From Clostridia bacterium (GTDB lineage: Bacteria > Bacillota > Clostridia > Christensenellales > CAG-1252), in NCBI GenBank assembly GCA_017444385.1, contig JAFSWQ010000014.1, positions 149,435 through 213,434 on the forward strand: DNA of 64,000 nt, read 5' to 3'. Position 1 is the first letter of the stretch; each line of letters opens with the position of its first letter. The notes beneath the pieces are model-generated. The model was given only the letters and a program-made list of their open reading frames with translations. It ran no database searches and was not told the DNA's origin. A program made the translations under genes and the position numbers. This document shows, one piece after another, positions 7,269 to 15,625 of the stretch.

Positions 7269-8360
7269 CTATTTGTTCTTGTAAAACTCGAAACATTCGA
7301 GAGTTAGCGGGCAAACGTCCTCACCCTCGCCAAGATACTTCAGCTGCGCCTCTACCGCTTGAACGAAACCCGCGTTAAAATCCTTATGAGCTATCTCGCG
7401 TAGTTTTTCCACGCCGTCGAAGGCGCGATCCTCTTCCAAAAGGTCGGCAAGATAGATGAGTTTTTCAAGGTCGCTCATATTCGCTCGCCCCGTCGTGTGA
7501 TACCTTACCGCGTTGATTATATCTTCGTCGCGTATGCCGTAATCGGTTTGTATCTCTTCCGCGCCGATAAAAGCGTGCGCGATAGGACCTTTCGTTAGGT
7601 TTTCGGGTAGCTCGGGATGAGGCCTTGTGGAATACTTGGACGCGTCGTGCAATATCGCCGCAGTCATCACTTTGTCATAGTCGAGTTTTAATTGTTCGTT
7701 CAGTTTTACCGCTTCCACCGCGACGTTAAGGGAATGTCTGAACCTTTTAGGCGTTAAGGCGGCGGCAAGTTTATCGAGCATATCGTAGTATTTCCCGTAA
7801 ATACGGTTTTGAATAGCGTATTCGTAGCATTTAGGGGATACGACGTCGCAAGGCAATCTCAAATACAGTTTAGTGCGCGCAAATGTCGAGGAAACGTCTT
7901 TGCCGACGTATCGTAATACTTTAATATTTTTCCCTTGCGAGTTATACCTTTCCGCCTTTTCGACGAGAGCGTCGCGCGAGCCTGCGCGAGGGACTACCGC
8001 AATGGGAAAAGACAAAACCACCTCGGGCTTTATCCACTTTTCGATATCAAAAAAACTGTCGCCCCCCATTATAAAAACTATATCGCCGTACTTTTCCTTC
8101 AATACGGGAAGGATTCTCGCGGTGTTCGTAAGCCCCGAAAGAGTGTTTTCTACGTCGTCAATCAAGACGTCCTCGTCAACGGTGAGTTTGATCATATTTA
8201 CCCTATCCGCGTACGAAGTCATCGTGCTTTTGTGAGGCGCGTTCCCGCTCGGAACGACGACTATCTTATCGAGAGATAATTCCTCTTTCGCTCTTTTTAT
8301 CAATTCGTAATGTTCGAGGTGCATCGGATCGAACGCGCCGCCGTAAATACCGTATTTCAT
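7269..8360 (-). CDS. nadD: NadD-YqeK fusion: nicotinate-nucleotide adenylyltransferase plus HD-domain hydrolase
   Basis: 363 residues carrying two enzymes that are separate genes in Bacillus. Residues 1-190 are NadD, with GGAFDPMHLEH at 7-17 (HxGH-type nucleotidyltransferase motif) and SSTFARTKL near 157-165; it makes deamido-NAD from nicotinate mononucleotide and ATP. Residues about 195-363 are a YqeK-type HD domain, with H209, HD at 238-239 and a later HTTGRANMS; YqeK proteins hydrolyse diadenosine tetraphosphate. The junction is short, so the fusion is real rather than a missed stop. AAAGGA lies 10 nt before the ATG and a -10-like TATAAT at 8396-8401 lies upstream. It precedes rsfS. Confidence 0.92.
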   Translation of the reverse strand: MKYGIYGGAFDPMHLEHYELIKRAKEELSLDKIVVVPSGNAPHKSTMTSYADRVNMIKLTVDEDVLIDDVENTLSGLTNTARILPVLKEKYGDIVFIMGGDSFFDIEKWIKPEVVLSFPIAVVPRAGSRDALVEKAERYNSQGKNIKVLRYVGKDVSSTFARTKLYLRLPCDVVSPKCYEYAIQNRIYGKYYDMLDKLAAALTPKRFRHSLNVAVEAVKLNEQLKLDYDKVMTAAILHDASKYSTRPHPELPENLTKGPIAHAFIGAEEIQTDYGIRDEDIINAVRYHTTGRANMSDLEKLIYLADLLEEDRAFDGVEKLREIAHKDFNAGFVQAVEAQLKYLGEGEDVCPLTLECFEFYKNK

Positions 8361-8527
8361 CTTAACAATTCCTTTAACTAAACGATACGCGATACATTAT
8401 ATCGCCGAAAAACGTGGTTCTCGTTATTCCTATGATAATATTATAATGCTTATTTCTTTTGGAAGCAAGCAAAAGGAAAAAGTGACGAAAATATGCTTAT
8501 TTCGAGTTTATTATACTCTTTATCTCC

Positions 8528-9271
8528 GTGTTTTCGGTCGATAATACGATAGTGAAGAAAAGCGATCTCGTTGTGTTCGGAATATTGACTTTCGCGTTTA
8601 CGTTTTCGATAGCGACCTATACTTTCAAAAGAGTATGGCTTTCTCTCACCATAGCGATAGCGTTTTCGGTCGCTTACTGCTGTATAGTTTTACTCGCGCG
8701 GAAACGCGCTCGTTTTGAAAAGAAAGAGGACTTCGAAAGGAATCTGTTATTGAGCGGTAAGCCGCGATCCAACGAGCTAATCAAGTCCCTTTACGAAAAC
8801 GCGCAAGAGATAACGCCCGAACTTTTGCTACTCGACGATACTCTCGTTTTGAACGCGGTAAAGTACGGCGGAATAGGCGAAGAAGATATCGCTTCTCTAT
8901 ATCGAAAAAGCCTTGAGACAAAAGCGAATAAAGCGATAGTCTATATGAGAAAAATAGACAAAAACGCTTTAACGCTCGCGCGATCTCTACCGTTAAAAAT
9001 CGACTTTTTCGACCTAAAAAAGCTATACGGAAAACTTAAAGAAAACAATTTGCTGAATTACGTCGAAGACGCTCCGAAAGCACGTCCGAAACTCAAAGAC
9101 GTGCTTTCGGGGATAAAAGGCGTTCCGCCGAAATACTTTCTATTTACGGCGATAGCCTGCGCGTTGTCTTCGGTATTTCTTCCTATGAAGATATACTATC
9201 TTATCGTCGCCGCGATAAACGCGGCTTTTGGGATAGTCGTTATTATTTGGAACTACAAGTCGCAAACGTAA
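8528..9271 (+). CDS. hypothetical membrane protein with two terminal helix pairs
   Basis: Not recognised. 247 residues with two hydrophobic helices at each end (about 13-30, 36-55 and 204-218, 222-242) and a soluble, probably cytoplasmic, middle of about 140 residues rich in Lys, Glu and Leu. That middle contains a beta-alpha pattern (NKAIVYMRKIDKNALTLA, then IDFFDLKKLYGKL) that loosely recalls restriction-endonuclease-like folds without visible catalytic residues. The start is uncertain: the GTG at 8528 has no ribosome site, and a TATACT box at 8512-8517 is close by. It is divergent from nadD and convergent with the VWA lipoprotein gene, with only 24 nt between the two stops. Confidence 0.7.
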   Translation: MFSVDNTIVKKSDLVVFGILTFAFTFSIATYTFKRVWLSLTIAIAFSVAYCCIVLLARKRARFEKKEDFERNLLLSGKPRSNELIKSLYENAQEITPELLLLDDTLVLNAVKYGGIGEEDIASLYRKSLETKANKAIVYMRKIDKNALTLARSLPLKIDFFDLKKLYGKLKENNLLNYVEDAPKARPKLKDVLSGIKGVPPKYFLFTAIACALSSVFLPMKIYYLIVAAINAAFGIVVIIWNYKSQT

Positions 9272-9295
9272 AGGGACGTAAAGGGTGAGCCGCCT

Positions 9296-10879
9296 TTATT
9301 CCTTGCTTGCGTCGACGACCGACGCGTAGGTTTCGACGAGGTTGTAAAAGTCTTTATAATACTCGTTATCACCGTTCTTTACGTCTTTAAGCAACTCTAT
9401 TATTTCCGAAAGCGAAGCGTCGCCCTTGTATTCGCTGTTTCTTATTAGGAGCGCAAACTCAACTATCGAAGCGATGAATTTATCTCTTACCGACAACTCG
9501 TCGTCGCTTCTCGCCACTTGCGAAAACTCGATATCCGAAACGAGTTCTTTACTTTCGTCCGAAGTATTCTTATAATGCAAAACCGCTTGGGCGATCTTGT
9601 CTTCTTCGAAGTTTTCTTTCAGTTTGACCTCGAATACCGCCGTAACGCTGTGCCCGCTGCCTATTTCGCCCGCGTCCTTGCTTTCATCCTCGAATTCCTC
9701 TTGGCTCATTTGCTTGTTTTCGTAACCGATAAGGCGGTATTCTTCAACGGTTTCCGCGTTGAAATCGATTTTGAGTTTTGCGTCTTTCGCAAGTACGAAG
9801 AAGTTACCGCCGAACTCTTCCACAAGGAATTTGCGCGCCTCGTTCACACTGTCCAAATACGACCAATTACCGTTCCCGTTAAGAGCCAAAGCTTCCATCA
9901 TATCCGATTGAAGATTGCCGTAGCCTACGCCTATGACCGAAAGATAAATACCGCTGTCGCGTTTGCCGCTGATAAGGTTCGTCAATTCGTCCGCGGTGGC
10001 TTTGCCTATATTGAAATCGCCGTCGGTAGCGAGGATAACCCTATTGTTACCGCCTTGTATAAAGTGCTTTTGCGCGATCTCATAAGCCAATTCGATCCCG
10101 CCTTCGCCGTTAGTGGATCCCATGGCTTCGAGATCCTCGATGACCGCTCTTATCTTGTTACCCTCGTCGCCCATCGCTCCGTCGAGAGCGCACCTCACGC
10201 CCGAGGCGTAAGTAACGATACTCACTCTATCTTGGGGTTTAAGATTTTCGGCTATCAACTTAAATCCCTCTTGAATTAAACCCAACCTATCCGCACCGTA
10301 CATAGAGCCCGAAACGTCAATAAGCAATACGATATTATTGGGTACGTCGCTCGTTTGAACCTCTTTCGCTTTCAATCCAATAGTAAGCAATTTAACGTCC
10401 TTCTTATAAGGCGCGTCAAATAACGAATAAGTAAAGGAAAAGTCCTCGTCTTCGGGTGAAGGATAGTCGTAAGAAAAATAGTTTAGCATTTCTTCCACCC
10501 TTACCGAATCGGGATAGATAGTGGTATAATTATCGCCGTTTTTCATTCGATTGATCGCGCCTCTAACGTTGGTATAACTTGCTGTATTGTTATCCAAAGA
10601 AACGTAGATATCGCTTTTTTCTGAGGTCTTGACGCTTTCGTTTTCCGCTATTTTGGTGTAATTTGAACCGTCGTAGTCAAACGGATAAATCGCGGCGCTC
10701 TCGCTCATAACCCCGTCAGAGACCGTATTAGCATAATCTTTATTATAATAAGGATATGAGTATCTGCCGCCGCCATCCATATCGTAACCGACCTTCAAAT
10801 CGTCGGTTTTTGCGCAAGCGCTTAATAATAGCGACAACGCTACGCATAAAGTCAAACATATAAATAATACTTTTTTCAT
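9296..10879 (-). CDS. YfbK-like von Willebrand factor A domain lipoprotein
   Basis: 527 residues. An N-terminal lipoprotein signal has its lipobox LLSAC at 18-22, so the protein is exported and lipidated at C22. It then follows the YfbK architecture: an N-terminal domain with the RVEEMLNYFSYDYP block, a VWA domain with a full MIDAS site (DVSGS at 188-192, a later Thr and Asp), and a C-terminal YfbK-type helical domain. Such proteins are thought to act in extracellular adhesion or envelope assembly; the partner is unknown. A GGAGGT site lies 6 nt before the ATG. It is unrelated in function to the neighbouring scp genes and is separated from them by a terminator. Confidence 0.87.
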   Translation of the reverse strand: MKKVLFICLTLCVALSLLLSACAKTDDLKVGYDMDGGGRYSYPYYNKDYANTVSDGVMSESAAIYPFDYDGSNYTKIAENESVKTSEKSDIYVSLDNNTASYTNVRGAINRMKNGDNYTTIYPDSVRVEEMLNYFSYDYPSPEDEDFSFTYSLFDAPYKKDVKLLTIGLKAKEVQTSDVPNNIVLLIDVSGSMYGADRLGLIQEGFKLIAENLKPQDRVSIVTYASGVRCALDGAMGDEGNKIRAVIEDLEAMGSTNGEGGIELAYEIAQKHFIQGGNNRVILATDGDFNIGKATADELTNLISGKRDSGIYLSVIGVGYGNLQSDMMEALALNGNGNWSYLDSVNEARKFLVEEFGGNFFVLAKDAKLKIDFNAETVEEYRLIGYENKQMSQEEFEDESKDAGEIGSGHSVTAVFEVKLKENFEEDKIAQAVLHYKNTSDESKELVSDIEFSQVARSDDELSVRDKFIASIVEFALLIRNSEYKGDASLSEIIELLKDVKNGDNEYYKDFYNLVETYASVVDASKE

Positions 10880-11059
10880 TTTACTACCTCCGTCGTTCTT
10901 TGCTTATTAGTACCGCGAAAAATAAAAAAAGTTTCAAAAAGTTTTTATTTTTTTACATTTCATTCTCAGTACAAACTATCGAACGATATATCGGTTGCTT
11001 ATATTGTAATTTTTTTTATCGAAGCATAAGGTGATTATCGGACAAGTCGATATAATACG

Positions 11060-11084
11060 AAAAACGCCTCGCTATCAGCAAGGC
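11060..11084 (-). terminator. Rho-independent terminator after scpB
   Basis: Minus-strand stem of 8 bp (arms 11077-11084 and 11066-11073, one U-G), 3-nt loop, then TTTTT. It ends the M50-scpA-scpB operon. Confidence 0.75.
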
Positions 11085-11094
11085 ATAATCATTA

Positions 11095-11871
11095 TTATTC
11101 TTCGGGTTCTTCGGGTAGTTCCTCATCCTCGTCTATCGTATCGTCCTCTTCCGCTTCCGCGATGAACGAATCGGCGGGATCTATAACGTAGTCGTTCGCG
11201 TCGTCCATTTCGTCGCTTTCACCCGCGCCCAAAATCGACTCTTCTTCGTCTAAATCGATAAGGTCTACGCTTTGATCGAATTTCACCTCGAAGTCGGTGG
11301 GCGCCATTTGGAAGAGCGCGCTCGCTTCGGTTTGCTCGGTCATCGCTTTCAAGCGGTTGTCTATATCTGCGATATTCTTCAACTCAAACTTATTCTTCAA
11401 CTCAAATTTCAAAAGGAATTCGTCGGTAGTGCTGTACTCTTTGGGATTACCCACGGTGTTACGCACGCCGGAAACGTAGATAAGGTTAGCCGCGGTCAAA
11501 ACGCTTATTGCGTAATCGCAGTTTATACCTCTTATAAGTTCTATTTCCGAACGCGTGATAGGTTGCTCGTATGCGATTATCGCGAGGGTTTCGAGAAGAA
11601 CGCCGCTCAACTCTTTTTGCTTATCTTTCATCAAGATATCCGCAACCTTTTCGCTGACTTTCGAATATGTAGAGATACTCAACAAATCGCCGTAGTCGTT
11701 GAGGACGAGTCCACTCGATCCGTTGTTGGCGTATTTTATCTTCAATTCGTGTATGGCAAGTTCGAGGTCGGCGGGATCGATACCCGATTTTTCCAAAATA
11801 GTATTACGGGTGACGCCCCTTTTGCCCGCCGCATATATGACCGCTTCAACTAAAGTAACTTGATTTTCCAT
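11095..11871 (-). CDS. scpB: segregation and condensation protein ScpB
   Basis: 258 residues. The first ~180 form the ScpB winged-helix pair, with the conserved core LLETLAIIAYEQPITRSEIE followed by IRGINCDYAIS and a late TTDEFLLKFEL. ScpB dimerises and, with ScpA, bridges the Smc heads in the bacterial condensin complex on the nucleoid. Residues from about 205 are a long, highly acidic tail (runs of Glu and Asp) not needed for the fold and longer than in Bacillus. It is 10 nt after scpA in the same operon. Confidence 0.93.
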   Translation of the reverse strand: MENQVTLVEAVIYAAGKRGVTRNTILEKSGIDPADLELAIHELKIKYANNGSSGLVLNDYGDLLSISTYSKVSEKVADILMKDKQKELSGVLLETLAIIAYEQPITRSEIELIRGINCDYAISVLTAANLIYVSGVRNTVGNPKEYSTTDEFLLKFELKNKFELKNIADIDNRLKAMTEQTEASALFQMAPTDFEVKFDQSVDLIDLDEEESILGAGESDEMDDANDYVIDPADSFIAEAEEDDTIDEDEELPEEPEE

Positions 11872-11881
11872 TTTTATCTCC

Positions 11882-12727
11882 TTATTTATTCTTTCCGTCG
11901 GTTTCTTTGAATTCGTAATCTTCGTAATCGCCCTTTATGATCTCTTCAAGCGACATATCTTCCTTACCCTCGGCTATTTTTATGATAATTTCGCCGAAAG
12001 GTTCCTTTTGCTCGGCTATCGCAAACTGCCTTCTTAACAATTCGAGAAGAGCCAAAAACGCGTTTATCCTCTCGCTATCCGTATAAGAAGCGTCCTTGTA
12101 CGCTACGTCCGAAAAGGATATACATTTCTCTTCTTTCAAAAGCATAACGAGTTCCTTGGTTTTGTCAAGGACGGTAAACCTGTCTTTAGTGACGGTTTTC
12201 GCAGAAGGCTTCTCGCTGACTTGCCTAATGGTTTGCCTTCTCTTCACGTTAAGATACGCGTCTACGAGCGCGTTAAGATCGAAGTTATTTATGCAGTAAC
12301 GACAATCGGCTTCGGTAAATTCGGGTTCGACAAAATATCTGCAAACCACCTGTTTTTCAGCCAAAGTTTCTCTCATCTCGTTAAGGAGCTTCCTTCTTTC
12401 CAATTCGTCGAAGAATCTCTCGGTAACCTCTTCGGTCTCTTGCTGCGTTTCTTCGTCCGCTTGCATCATATTCCTTACTTTAAGATCGAGCAAAAGCGAG
12501 GCGTAGTAAATGAAAGAGGAAACGCGCTCCAAGTCGAGTTTATCGAGCGTCCTAACGTAAGCCAAGTATTGTTCGGTGATCTTCGAGATAAATATATCCC
12601 TTATGTTTACTTGGTTTTCGTCGAGCATTTGCAACAAGACGTCCAAAGGACCCTTCTCGCCGTTCGGCAAATCGAACTCGTAAGTTTCGAGATTTTCTTC
12701 GTATAGGTCAAAATTCTTACGTAACAT
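11882..12727 (-). CDS. scpA: segregation and condensation protein ScpA
   Basis: 281 residues, kleisin subunit of the Smc-ScpAB condensin. The N-terminal half has the family pattern PLDVLLQMLDENQVNIRDI and ITEQYLAYVRTLDKLDLE, followed by LLDLKVRNMM; the C-terminal winged helix (VLALLELLRRQFAI-like segment near 235-250) binds the Smc cap. A charged linker of about 60 residues joins them. The start lies 1 nt after the M50 protease stop, with GGGGGT as ribosome site, and the stop is 10 nt before scpB. Confidence 0.93.
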   Translation of the reverse strand: MLRKNFDLYEENLETYEFDLPNGEKGPLDVLLQMLDENQVNIRDIFISKITEQYLAYVRTLDKLDLERVSSFIYYASLLLDLKVRNMMQADEETQQETEEVTERFFDELERRKLLNEMRETLAEKQVVCRYFVEPEFTEADCRYCINNFDLNALVDAYLNVKRRQTIRQVSEKPSAKTVTKDRFTVLDKTKELVMLLKEEKCISFSDVAYKDASYTDSERINAFLALLELLRRQFAIAEQKEPFGEIIIKIAEGKEDMSLEEIIKGDYEDYEFKETDGKNK

Positions 12728-12728
12728 T

Positions 12729-13442
12729 TTAAACCCCCAATATCAAGCCGTATAGTTTGACTATAAGCGACCTTATCGCGTTGATATACATTCCGAGAAC
12801 GTCGATAGGCCAACCCGTAAAGTCGGCTATGATTCCCAAACCTATCAATGCGATAAAGATATAAAAACTGTATTTACGCATAAAAACGACGTACTTGTTG
12901 TTTGGCTTAGTGAACGCTTCCACTAAGCGGAAACCGTCCAAAGGAAACAGCGGCAAGAGGTTGAACGCTATCAACGAGATATTTATCAACGTGCCGAACA
13001 TACCCAAGTACAAGCCGAATTTCAAAAGTATCATCCAAAAAGACTCGACGTCAACGGCGACTTTCGTAGCGATAGCCCCCATACCGACGTACAATCCAAA
13101 GGAAAGGAAACTTAATAGTAAATTGACGGTAACCCCCGCGAGAGCGACGGTAACCATACCTTTCTTCTCGGACTTAAAGTTATTAGGGTTGACGGGAACG
13201 GGTCTCGCCCAGCCTATGCCGACAAGCACGAACATAACCATACCGATAGGCTCGAAGTGTTTTAACGGATTCAAAGACAATCTACCCATCATACGAGCGG
13301 TGTCGTCACCATTCCATTTAGCGACTAACCCGTGACCTATTTCGTGTAAAACTATGGCGAAATATATGGAGACCAAATAACAGACCACCAATATAAACTT
13401 ATCTTGCAAAGTATAATCGCCGAATATCAAACTGTAAAGCAT
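12729..13442 (-). CDS. site-2 protease family (M50) membrane metalloprotease
   Basis: 237 residues with about five to six membrane helices. The zinc motif HEIGH is at residues 33-37 in the second helix, and the second metal-site motif is seen as NLLPLFPLDGFRL (NxxPxxxLDG). This is the compact, PDZ-less rhomboid-sized M50 group common in Firmicutes upstream of scpAB. The substrate is unknown; it is not obviously SpoIVFB, which needs an SpoIVFA partner not seen here. A GGGAGAAG ribosome site lies just before the ATG, and a TATAAT-like -10 stands at 13465-13470. First gene of the M50-scpA-scpB operon. Confidence 0.9.
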   Translation of the reverse strand: MLYSLIFGDYTLQDKFILVVCYLVSIYFAIVLHEIGHGLVAKWNGDDTARMMGRLSLNPLKHFEPIGMVMFVLVGIGWARPVPVNPNNFKSEKKGMVTVALAGVTVNLLLSFLSFGLYVGMGAIATKVAVDVESFWMILLKFGLYLGMFGTLINISLIAFNLLPLFPLDGFRLVEAFTKPNNKYVVFMRKYSFYIFIALIGLGIIADFTGWPIDVLGMYINAIRSLIVKLYGLILGV

Positions 13443-13810
13443 TCCACTTCTCCCGTTTTTGATAATTATAGGTCTTTAAGGTTAAACGAGTCTTAAAGCG
13501 TCGGTATATCTAATATTATAGGTTACTTTTCAAAATTTGACAAATCAATTTATAAAAATAATTATAGATATTTATAATTATTATTCGAATCGGCTCGAAA
13601 CGCCATAAAAGAAACGCATGATCGATAAATAGTTTCGCGCGATACGAGAAAAATTAATCGTTTTTGCTCGAGGGTACGGAATGGATTTCAACTCGGGACT
13701 ATAAATAAAAAGGGCTAAAAGAATAAGTAAATTTCTTATAGCCCCTGTATTCGCTCTTTTAGAGCGAAACGTCGTTAGCCGATAAACGAGCGTCCGTAAT
13801 TCGAATAAAG
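13443..13810. other. 368-nt intergenic region without a gene
   Basis: Between dacF and the M50 gene, both on the minus strand. It holds the dacF terminator at 13700-13744 and a possible -10 (TATAAT, minus strand, 13465-13470) for the M50-scpAB operon. The remaining ~220 nt is AT-rich and I see no ORF, RNA gene or repeat in it. Confidence 0.6.
13700..13744 (-). terminator. Rho-independent terminator after dacF
   Basis: Minus-strand 12-bp stem with one mismatch (arms 13733-13744 and 13712-13723), 9-nt loop, then a T-rich tract. It lies 67 nt after the dacF stop. Confidence 0.75.
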
Positions 13811-14962
13811 TTAGCGATCAGTCTTAACGCCCCACTTACCAAGTACGTCTTCAAGCGAGTCGCCGTAGGTTTGCTTTTCAACCGAATTAAACGCGTAGAG
13901 ATCTCTTTCTTCCACTATTTCGCCGCCTTTAACCGCATAGACTTTACCCACGATATCGCCTGCCGCAACGGGTAATTCAAGGTCGTTTATCACGGTTTTG
14001 ACCTCATATTCGTCGTTATCGCCGCGTTTTACGGTGACGGTGAAATCGTCTTTTACGCCGTAAACGAGGGGCTCTTTACCGCCTTTCAAATTCTCTTCGC
14101 CTATAATTTCGCCCGCTTTTAAAAGCGTTTTCGAGGTGTATGCGCCGAAGGCATAGTTGAGTAGTTTTGTAGAATCGGCAAATCTCGTTTTACTATCCGA
14201 TTCACCGATAACAACGCTTATAACTCTTATTCCGTTCTTCTTTGCGGTAGCGGCTAAACAAAAGCCCGCTTCGTTGGTAAAACCGGTCTTACCGCCGTCG
14301 CAACCGTCGTAAAATCGAATGAGCTTATTCGTATTCGTAAAGGTGGTCGTTCGTCCGTCGGGGTGAACGTAATCTTCCAGCCATACCTTGGAATAAGTGT
14401 GATATAATTCGTGTTTACTCAATTCGGAAAGCATTTTCGCAACGTCTCTCGCCGAGCTGTACCCACCCGAAGCGGGAAGCCCCGTGCAGTTTGCGAAGTG
14501 CGTGTTTTGCATTCCCAATTCTTTAGCCCTCGCGTTCATGGTTTCAACGAAGCCTTCTTCCGAACCTTGCAACCTCTCGGCGATAGCCAAACAAGCGTCG
14601 TTCGCCGAAACGACGATAACGCCTTTCAATAGGTCGCCTAAAGGATAGCTTAAACCGCTATCGAGAAACATTTGCGAGCCGCCCATTCCCGAAGCGGTAG
14701 GCGTAACGACTATTTGCTCGTCCACTTTGGCGTTCCCTCTTTCAATCGCTTCGCAAGTGATTAGCGCGGTCATTATTTTGACCATACTCGCGATAGGATA
14801 TCTTTTATCCGCGTCGAACGAATACAGTTCGTCTTTGGCGTTTCCGTCGGTGACGTAAACGGCTTTTGCGGAAGTTTTCAGCGTTTTATTCTCTTCGGCA
14901 AAAACGGTTTGCGTACCCGATATCAACAATAACGTAAACAATAATACGATGATCTTTTTCAT
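13811..14962 (-). CDS. dacF: sporulation-type D-alanyl-D-alanine carboxypeptidase (DacF-like)
   Basis: 383 residues from the ATG at 14960-14962, chosen for its GGAGGAA site and because it gives a normal signal peptide (hydrophobic core then FAEE near residue 23). The three penicillin-binding motifs are complete: SMVK at 59-62, SAN at 119-121 and KTG at 225-227. A C-terminal PBP5-type beta domain follows. The enzyme trims the terminal D-Ala from peptidoglycan stem peptides. In Bacillus, dacF is made in the forespore and helps set cortex cross-linking. A perfect sigma-G promoter (14977-15006) stands directly upstream, which supports that role here. Confidence 0.92.
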   Translation of the reverse strand: MKKIIVLLFTLLLISGTQTVFAEENKTLKTSAKAVYVTDGNAKDELYSFDADKRYPIASMVKIMTALITCEAIERGNAKVDEQIVVTPTASGMGGSQMFLDSGLSYPLGDLLKGVIVVSANDACLAIAERLQGSEEGFVETMNARAKELGMQNTHFANCTGLPASGGYSSARDVAKMLSELSKHELYHTYSKVWLEDYVHPDGRTTTFTNTNKLIRFYDGCDGGKTGFTNEAGFCLAATAKKNGIRVISVVIGESDSKTRFADSTKLLNYAFGAYTSKTLLKAGEIIGEENLKGGKEPLVYGVKDDFTVTVKRGDNDEYEVKTVINDLELPVAAGDIVGKVYAVKGGEIVEERDLYAFNSVEKQTYGDSLEDVLGKWGVKTDR

Positions 14963-14976
14963 AATTCCTCCGTTTT

Positions 14977-15006
14977 TAGTATGACTTTTAAACGAGGATT
15001 TATTCA
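14977..15006 (-). promoter_or_regulatory. forespore sigma-G consensus promoter for dacF
   Basis: Minus strand: TGAATA at 15001-15006, 17 nt, CATACTA at 14977-14983, identical to the Bacillus sigma-G consensus. The -35 contains the stop codon (TGA, 15004-15006) of the upstream membrane gene. Confidence 0.8.
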
Positions 15007-15591
15007 GGACACTATATTGACGAAAAGGTTTATAATCCCCGCTATTAGTTCCACTACGAGCAAAAGTATCAAACCGAAGATAAAGCTCTTCACGCAAGGG
15101 ATAAATACTTCGAGATTGTTGCGCGGTCGAACGCCGCAAAGTATCCGGTCGTTAGTTGTTGCAAGAGCGGAAAAAGTGCAAAACACGATTATCATAACCG
15201 AGGGTAACAAAAAGAAAAGAATGGTCATCACGCCGCCGAAAACGCCGTTTAACACTATTAGCGCGGCGATACGCCCTAAAACGTACCCAAGATACACGGA
15301 AACCGCCCTAAAAGCCATACCGAAAACCCGCCCTTTGGAGTTCAAATACACGAATAAAAGCGAAGTGAACAATATTCCCGCAAAAGCAAAATACAATTTG
15401 AAAGGCTTGAATTCGTTGGTAAATATAACGTCGAAACCGTAAACGAAATCGCTTTCCGCTACGTTTGCGGCAACTATCGCGCCAACTACGATACCCACCG
15501 TTAAATAGGGCACGATGGATAAGAAACACCGCCTTTTCCTTCTCAACTTGTCTTTGAAGTCGGTTATAAAAAAGAATATCGCTTTCCGCAT
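15004..15591 (-). CDS. polytopic membrane protein, probably forespore-expressed
   Basis: 195 residues from the ATG at 15589-15591; a longer reading would run into spoIVB. It has a basic N-terminus (KDKLRRKRR) and about five membrane helices, with the second half nearly all hydrophobic. The topology loosely resembles SpoIIM (a GIVVGAIVA first helix, a central GMAFRAVSVYLGY helix, a later LLP turn), but I cannot assign the family with confidence. It lies between spoIVB and dacF. A sigma-G-like promoter GTATA-16-CATAATA ends 6 nt before the ATG and no ribosome site is present, so it may be read from a leaderless forespore message. A role in the engulfment or cortex stage is a guess from position. 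Confidence 0.72.
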   Translation of the reverse strand: MRKAIFFFITDFKDKLRRKRRCFLSIVPYLTVGIVVGAIVAANVAESDFVYGFDVIFTNEFKPFKLYFAFAGILFTSLLFVYLNSKGRVFGMAFRAVSVYLGYVLGRIAALIVLNGVFGGVMTILFFLLPSVMIIVFCTFSALATTNDRILCGVRPRNNLEVFIPCVKSFIFGLILLLVVELIAGIINLFVNIVS

Positions 15592-15597
15592 ATTATC

Positions 15598-15625
15598 TAT
15601 TATGCGAAAAGCGGGAGCATTATAC
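15598..15625 (-). promoter_or_regulatory. sigma-G-like promoter for the spoIVB-dacF interval membrane gene
   Basis: Minus strand: GTATA at 15621-15625, 16 nt, CATAATA at 15598-15604. The -35 overlaps the spoIVB stop codon. Confidence 0.5.
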
